In this document: positions 4,986 through 7,913 of the stretch, piece after piece
How the letters are laid out: every line of letters starts with the position of its first letter
Position numbering within the stretch: the first letter of the stretch is position 1
Source: Oribacterium sp. UBA3737
GTDB lineage: Bacteria; Bacillota_A; Clostridia; Lachnospirales; Lachnospiraceae
Direction: 5' to 3'
Assembly (NCBI GenBank): GCA_002371295.1
Contig: DFGZ01000245.1
Span: 1 to 7,913, forward strand
DNA length: 7,913 nt
Translations under genes and position numbers: made by a program
The notes under the pieces: model-generated
What the model saw: only the letters and a program-made list of their open reading frames with translations
Told to the model about the DNA's origin: nothing
Databases searched by the model: none

Positions 4986-7118
4986 ATGGGGAAAAGTCCA
5001 CGATGTTTATATAATAATGATATAAGGACGTTTCTTGGTAAAGAAAAAGAGACGATATTTGGAATCCTCTGTGATAAGTATCATGGAGATGCGTTAACAA
5101 CCACAAGGGAAGCATGGATTGCTGAAATAGATATATTACAGAAATCCCTTATTTCTTGGAAAAAGTCTGATGGAGAAATCATTTTTGAATATGATATACC
5201 ACGTCTAGGAAAAAGAATTGATGTTGTCTTGTTATTGAATGGTGTGATATTCTGTCTTGAGTTTAAGGTCGGGGAATCTGACATCTTAGAAAAAGATGTG
5301 GATCAGGTTCTGGATTATGCACTGGACTTAAAGAATTTTCATAAGTTTAGCCAGGATAAGCTAATAGTTCCTATTCTTATTGCTACAAAATACAGTAGTT
5401 CATCTTCATTGATCCAGTCATCAGTATATGATGACAGAGTTGTAAATCCGCTTGTGACTGGGGCTAGTGGTATAAGTAGTATAATATCTGAAGTATTGAA
5501 AGCCTACCCTGGGGAAACTCCAATAAGCACTGATTGGATAATTAGTCCATATTCGCCAACACCAACTATAATAGAAGCGGCAAGAACTTTATATGAAAGT
5601 CATTCTGTTGAGGATATTACAAGACATGAAGCTGATAAGGTAACTACAGATGCTACTATCGCATTTATTTTAGATGTGATACATAAAAGCAAGAACAGTG
5701 GAGATAAAAGTATATGTTTTGTAACAGGAGTTCCGGGAGCAGGAAAAACCTTGGTTGGTCTTGATGTCGCAGTAAAGCAAACATATCAAGGATTTGATAA
5801 GCCTATTGAAGATGAAGGGGCAGTTTATTTGTCTGGAAATGGACCGCTAGTCGCTGTACTAAATGAAGCTCTTGCAAAAGATAATTATACAAAATGTAAG
5901 GAAAGAGGCGAAGTAAAGAAGCTGACTGATTCAAGACGTGAGGTAGGAAAGTTTATTCAGATAATTCACCGATATCGGGATAATATGTTGGCAAAAATTA
6001 AGAATCCTGTTGAGAATGGAATTCTAGAAATTGATCCTGAGAAGGCTGTAAGAATGCAGGAGTCTGGTTATGGTGAAGTAGAGCACGTCGCTATATTCGA
6101 TGAAGCGCAGCGCTCATGGACACATAAAAGATTAGCAGAATACTTAAAAAGAGGTGGCACCTATGGCAATAAGCTTAAGGTACCTAATTTTCCAATGTCT
6201 GAGGCTGCATTTTTAATATGGTCACTTGACCAGCGAGAAGACTGGGCAACCATTGTTTGTCTTGTTGGCGGAGGACAGGAGATTAATACTGGTGAAGCTG
6301 GCATTACTGAATGGATTAAGGCTTTAAATGAAAAATTCCCATATTGGAAGGTGTATATATCGCCACAGCTTACGGAACCTGAATATGCAGAAGGAAAAGT
6401 CAATGAGTTATTAAAGGATAATAAGAGTGTTATTTATTCTGAAAAGTTACATCTTGGCGTTTCTCTTCGTTCGTATAGAGCTGAAAAGCTTTCTGCATTT
6501 GTTCATGCCTTATTATCTCTTGATGAGAATGCGGCCTCAATATATGCAGAAATAAAAGATAACTATCCTATTGTTTTGACCAGAGATATGGAGAAGGCTA
6601 GAAGGTGGCTTCATGATCAAGTTAGAGGAACAGAAAGGACTGGAGTTCTTATCACAAAAGAGTCTGCAAGATATAAACCATTAGGCATACATGTACTGCA
6701 GACAGGTGATGAAAACGCTGTGCACTGGTTTCTTGAAGATAAAGCAGATACAAGATCATCAAATTATTTGGAAGATGCTGCAACAGAAATTCAGGTTCAA
6801 GGGCTTGAATTGGATTACACTTGTTTATTATGGGATGCTGATATGCGTTATGAAAATGGTGAGTGGCATTACTACAGATTTAACAGAAAATGGGTTAAAC
6901 AAATTGCAGATACTGAGAGTAAGCAGGAGCAAATGAAATATATGCTCAATGCTTATAGAGTACTACTTACACGTGCAAGGGCAGGAATGGTTATTTGTGT
7001 TCCAATGGGAAATGATCATAAGACAAACAGTGGATTCTGGGAAGATAGTACGCGGCTTCCGGAGTACTATGATGGTACATATAATTATTTGAAAAGTCTT
7101 GGATTAGAAGAATTATAA
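4986..7118 (+). CDS. PD-(D/E)XK nuclease fused to DUF2075-type superfamily 1 DNA/RNA helicase
   Basis: A 710-residue two-domain protein. The N-terminal domain (about 1-200) has a PD-(D/E)XK nuclease core: RID at Asp79, then LEFK at Glu92 and Lys94, followed by the QVLDYALDL helix usual in this fold. The C-terminal part is a DUF2075 P-loop helicase: Walker A GVPGAGKT (248-255, Lys254), Walker B DEAQ (372-375), GGGQE (428-432), LRSYRAEK, EIQVQGLELD (601-610), and YRVLLTRARAG (657-667). All key motifs look intact, so it is probably active, using ATP to move on nucleic acid and a metal-dependent site to cut it. The ATG follows AGGGAG at 4969-4974, and an in-frame stop at 4977 fixes the start region. 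DUF2075 proteins are often found in accessory and defence loci, so an antiviral or anti-plasmid role is plausible but not shown. Composition is AT-rich like the NYN gene. Confidence 0.9.
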   Translation: MGKSPRCLYNNDIRTFLGKEKETIFGILCDKYHGDALTTTREAWIAEIDILQKSLISWKKSDGEIIFEYDIPRLGKRIDVVLLLNGVIFCLEFKVGESDILEKDVDQVLDYALDLKNFHKFSQDKLIVPILIATKYSSSSSLIQSSVYDDRVVNPLVTGASGISSIISEVLKAYPGETPISTDWIISPYSPTPTIIEAARTLYESHSVEDITRHEADKVTTDATIAFILDVIHKSKNSGDKSICFVTGVPGAGKTLVGLDVAVKQTYQGFDKPIEDEGAVYLSGNGPLVAVLNEALAKDNYTKCKERGEVKKLTDSRREVGKFIQIIHRYRDNMLAKIKNPVENGILEIDPEKAVRMQESGYGEVEHVAIFDEAQRSWTHKRLAEYLKRGGTYGNKLKVPNFPMSEAAFLIWSLDQREDWATIVCLVGGGQEINTGEAGITEWIKALNEKFPYWKVYISPQLTEPEYAEGKVNELLKDNKSVIYSEKLHLGVSLRSYRAEKLSAFVHALLSLDENAASIYAEIKDNYPIVLTRDMEKARRWLHDQVRGTERTGVLITKESARYKPLGIHVLQTGDENAVHWFLEDKADTRSSNYLEDAATEIQVQGLELDYTCLLWDADMRYENGEWHYYRFNRKWVKQIADTESKQEQMKYMLNAYRVLLTRARAGMVICVPMGNDHKTNSGFWEDSTRLPEYYDGTYNYLKSLGLEEL

Positions 7119-7147
7119 AACTATAAAAATCTGTTATAATTTTTTTA
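7111..7147 (+). terminator. Weak all-AT hairpin with T-run after the helicase stop
   Basis: AATTATAA (7111-7118, including the stop codon) pairs with TTATAATT (7134-7141) and is followed by more T residues. The stem has no GC pair, so it is probably a weak terminator or mRNA 3' end. The stronger one lies downstream at 7206-7234. Confidence 0.35.
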
Positions 7148-7205
7148 TTGGAAGATATTTATAGTATTGATAATTAGATATAAATTAAACGAATATTTAA
7201 AACAT

Positions 7206-7234
7206 AGGGAACGCTGATTGTGGCGTTCCTTTTT
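7206..7234 (+). terminator. Intrinsic terminator of the nuclease-helicase operon
   Basis: GGAACGC (7208-7214) pairs with GCGTTCC (7223-7229) around an 8-nt loop, and a T5 run follows (7230-7234). This is a standard Rho-independent terminator and marks the end of the RNA-NYN-helicase unit. The 123 bases between the helicase stop and the recombinase fragment hold nothing else I can support. Confidence 0.85.
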
Positions 7235-7241
7235 ATTTTAA

Positions 7242-7529
7242 AAAATTTCCACATATTTTCTGTATAATCTTTCGTTGATCTTGATTATTGAAAGAGATAC
7301 GCTTCAGGCTCCCGGAACAGATACATCTTATATGTATTCTGGAATTCTTTTCTGTGGTGATTGTGGACATCCAATGTTTAGAAGACAGTACGATGGAAAG
7401 AATGAAAGAAAAGTTTACTATTTCTGTGCTAAGTATGAGAAAGGCGAAGGTGTCGAAGCGGCTGAATGTTTGGATGACCTGAGAAGTGGTCTTAAGATGG
7501 GTAAGCTGACGATAGACCTGATTCCGTAA
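7242..7529 (+). pseudogene. Large serine recombinase, C-terminal zinc-ribbon fragment
   Basis: The frame is open from 7242 with no convincing start or ribosome binding site. It encodes part of the recombinase domain end (IERDTLQAPGTDT), then the zinc beta-ribbon typical of large serine integrases: YMYSGILFCGDCGHPM and YYFCAKYEKGEG. Two cysteines of the first knuckle (CGDC) and one of the second (YFC) are present. The expected final Cys is missing, because the sequence after KGEG diverges. The N-terminal catalytic domain and coiled-coil tail are absent, so it cannot act as an integrase. It begins immediately after the helicase terminator, suggesting the accessory module was inserted into or next to a recombinase gene. 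Confidence 0.8.
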
Positions 7530-7913
7530 GCAGGAAATCCAGTGTGTCATTGTAAAAGATATGTCGCGTTTCTCTCGTGATCAGCTGATTGCAGGCAAAT
7601 ACATTTATGAGAAACCACCCTATGGTTACAGAAAATCGGAGACAGACAGGCACCAGCTTGTTGTAGATGAACTGGCAGCAAAGGTTATTCGTAGAATATA
7701 TAAGGAATAAATAGCCGGATAATCAATGCATGTACTGAGTAAAGAATTTAATAAAGATGGTATCTCATGTCCAGAAAAATACATGCAGGAGAGTGGAATC
7801 TTTGTTAGCGATAAAAAGAACTATAGTGATTCTGTTTGGACTGTAGATTCAGTCAGTCGGATCCTTCACATCGAAGTATATATCGGTAATCTCATGTATG
7901 GGAAAAGCAGAGC
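7522..7913 (+). pseudogene. Large serine recombinase, catalytic and recombinase-domain fragment with stops and internal deletion
   Basis: In one frame this reads KQEIQCVIVKDMSRFSRDQL, the core of a serine resolvase catalytic domain. It jumps after GKYIY to the recombinase-domain motif PPYGYRKSETDRHQL and DELAAKVIRRIYKE. Roughly 70-80 residues usually found between these blocks are missing. Two TAA stops follow at 7708-7710 and 7720-7722, where relatives commonly have Tyr (pattern Y-IAG-Y-S). The frame then continues with FNKDGISCPEKYM and SVWTVDSVSRILHIEVYIGNLMYGKS to the window edge. The N-terminal catalytic Ser region is also missing, so the gene is dead. Domain order relative to the preceding zinc-ribbon fragment (C-terminus first) shows that two recombinase genes contributed, as in elements with tandem serine recombinases. 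Confidence 0.85.

Noticed and set aside
7246..7268. TATAAT at 7263-7268 as a promoter for the recombinase fragment.
   Set aside because: No -35 box at proper spacing, and the sequence is in frame with the recombinase fragment, so it is probably chance in AT-rich DNA.
1..7913. tRNA, rRNA, reverse transcriptase or retron, and intact insertion sequence.
   Set aside because: No tRNA-like cloverleaf, rRNA segment, reverse-transcriptase motif or complete transposase with terminal repeats was seen by reading the window.

Overview
The window looks like a piece of a Clostridia (Firmicutes, probably Lachnospiraceae-like) chromosome that has collected mobile and accessory DNA. The grounds are strong AGGAGG-type ribosome binding sites, Gram-positive style promoters (TTGACA-17-TATAAC), and remnants of the large serine recombinases common in these bacteria. 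The lineage is inferred from style only. No housekeeping marker gene is present.

The left part (1-4230) has roughly balanced GC in its coding stretches. It opens with a hairpin terminator that also closes a short minus-strand gene remnant (81-191). A leader region follows, with a possible promoter and a 76-nt inverted repeat at 211-286. Then comes a 1089-residue plus-strand protein (363-3632) that I cannot name. It has a lysine-rich 27-bp tandem repeat near its start, a Gln-rich linker, a central alpha/beta-hydrolase (lipase-like) segment with a GHSRG nucleophile elbow, and a charged C-terminal half. Its 3' end runs directly into the middle of a carbon-nitrogen hydrolase of the apolipoprotein N-acyltransferase (Lnt)-like type, which has lost its N-terminal part. 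That junction looks like a recombination scar. A possible 42-codon remnant overlaps the end of the hydrolase fragment.

At about 4100-4290 the DNA becomes clearly AT-rich and a second module begins. A near-consensus promoter (4292-4320) drives a roughly 110-nt structured RNA that ends in a hairpin and U-rich tract. Immediately after it, with a perfect Shine-Dalgarno sequence, is a small NYN/PIN-like nuclease (4451-4873). Next is a 710-residue PD-(D/E)XK nuclease fused to a DUF2075-type superfamily 1 helicase (4986-7118). An intrinsic terminator at 7206-7234 closes the module. A leader RNA, an RNase-fold protein and a nuclease-helicase in one short cassette beside recombinase debris is the layout expected of a genome-defence or mobile-element cargo module. 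That function is inference.

The right end (7242-7913) holds two broken pieces of large serine recombinase: a C-terminal zinc-ribbon fragment, then a catalytic/recombinase-domain fragment with an internal deletion and two in-frame stops. They suggest the module arrived on, or sits next to, a decayed integrative element. The most promising lead is the structured RNA with the NYN nuclease and the nuclease-helicase. The second is the unusual lipase-like repeat protein.
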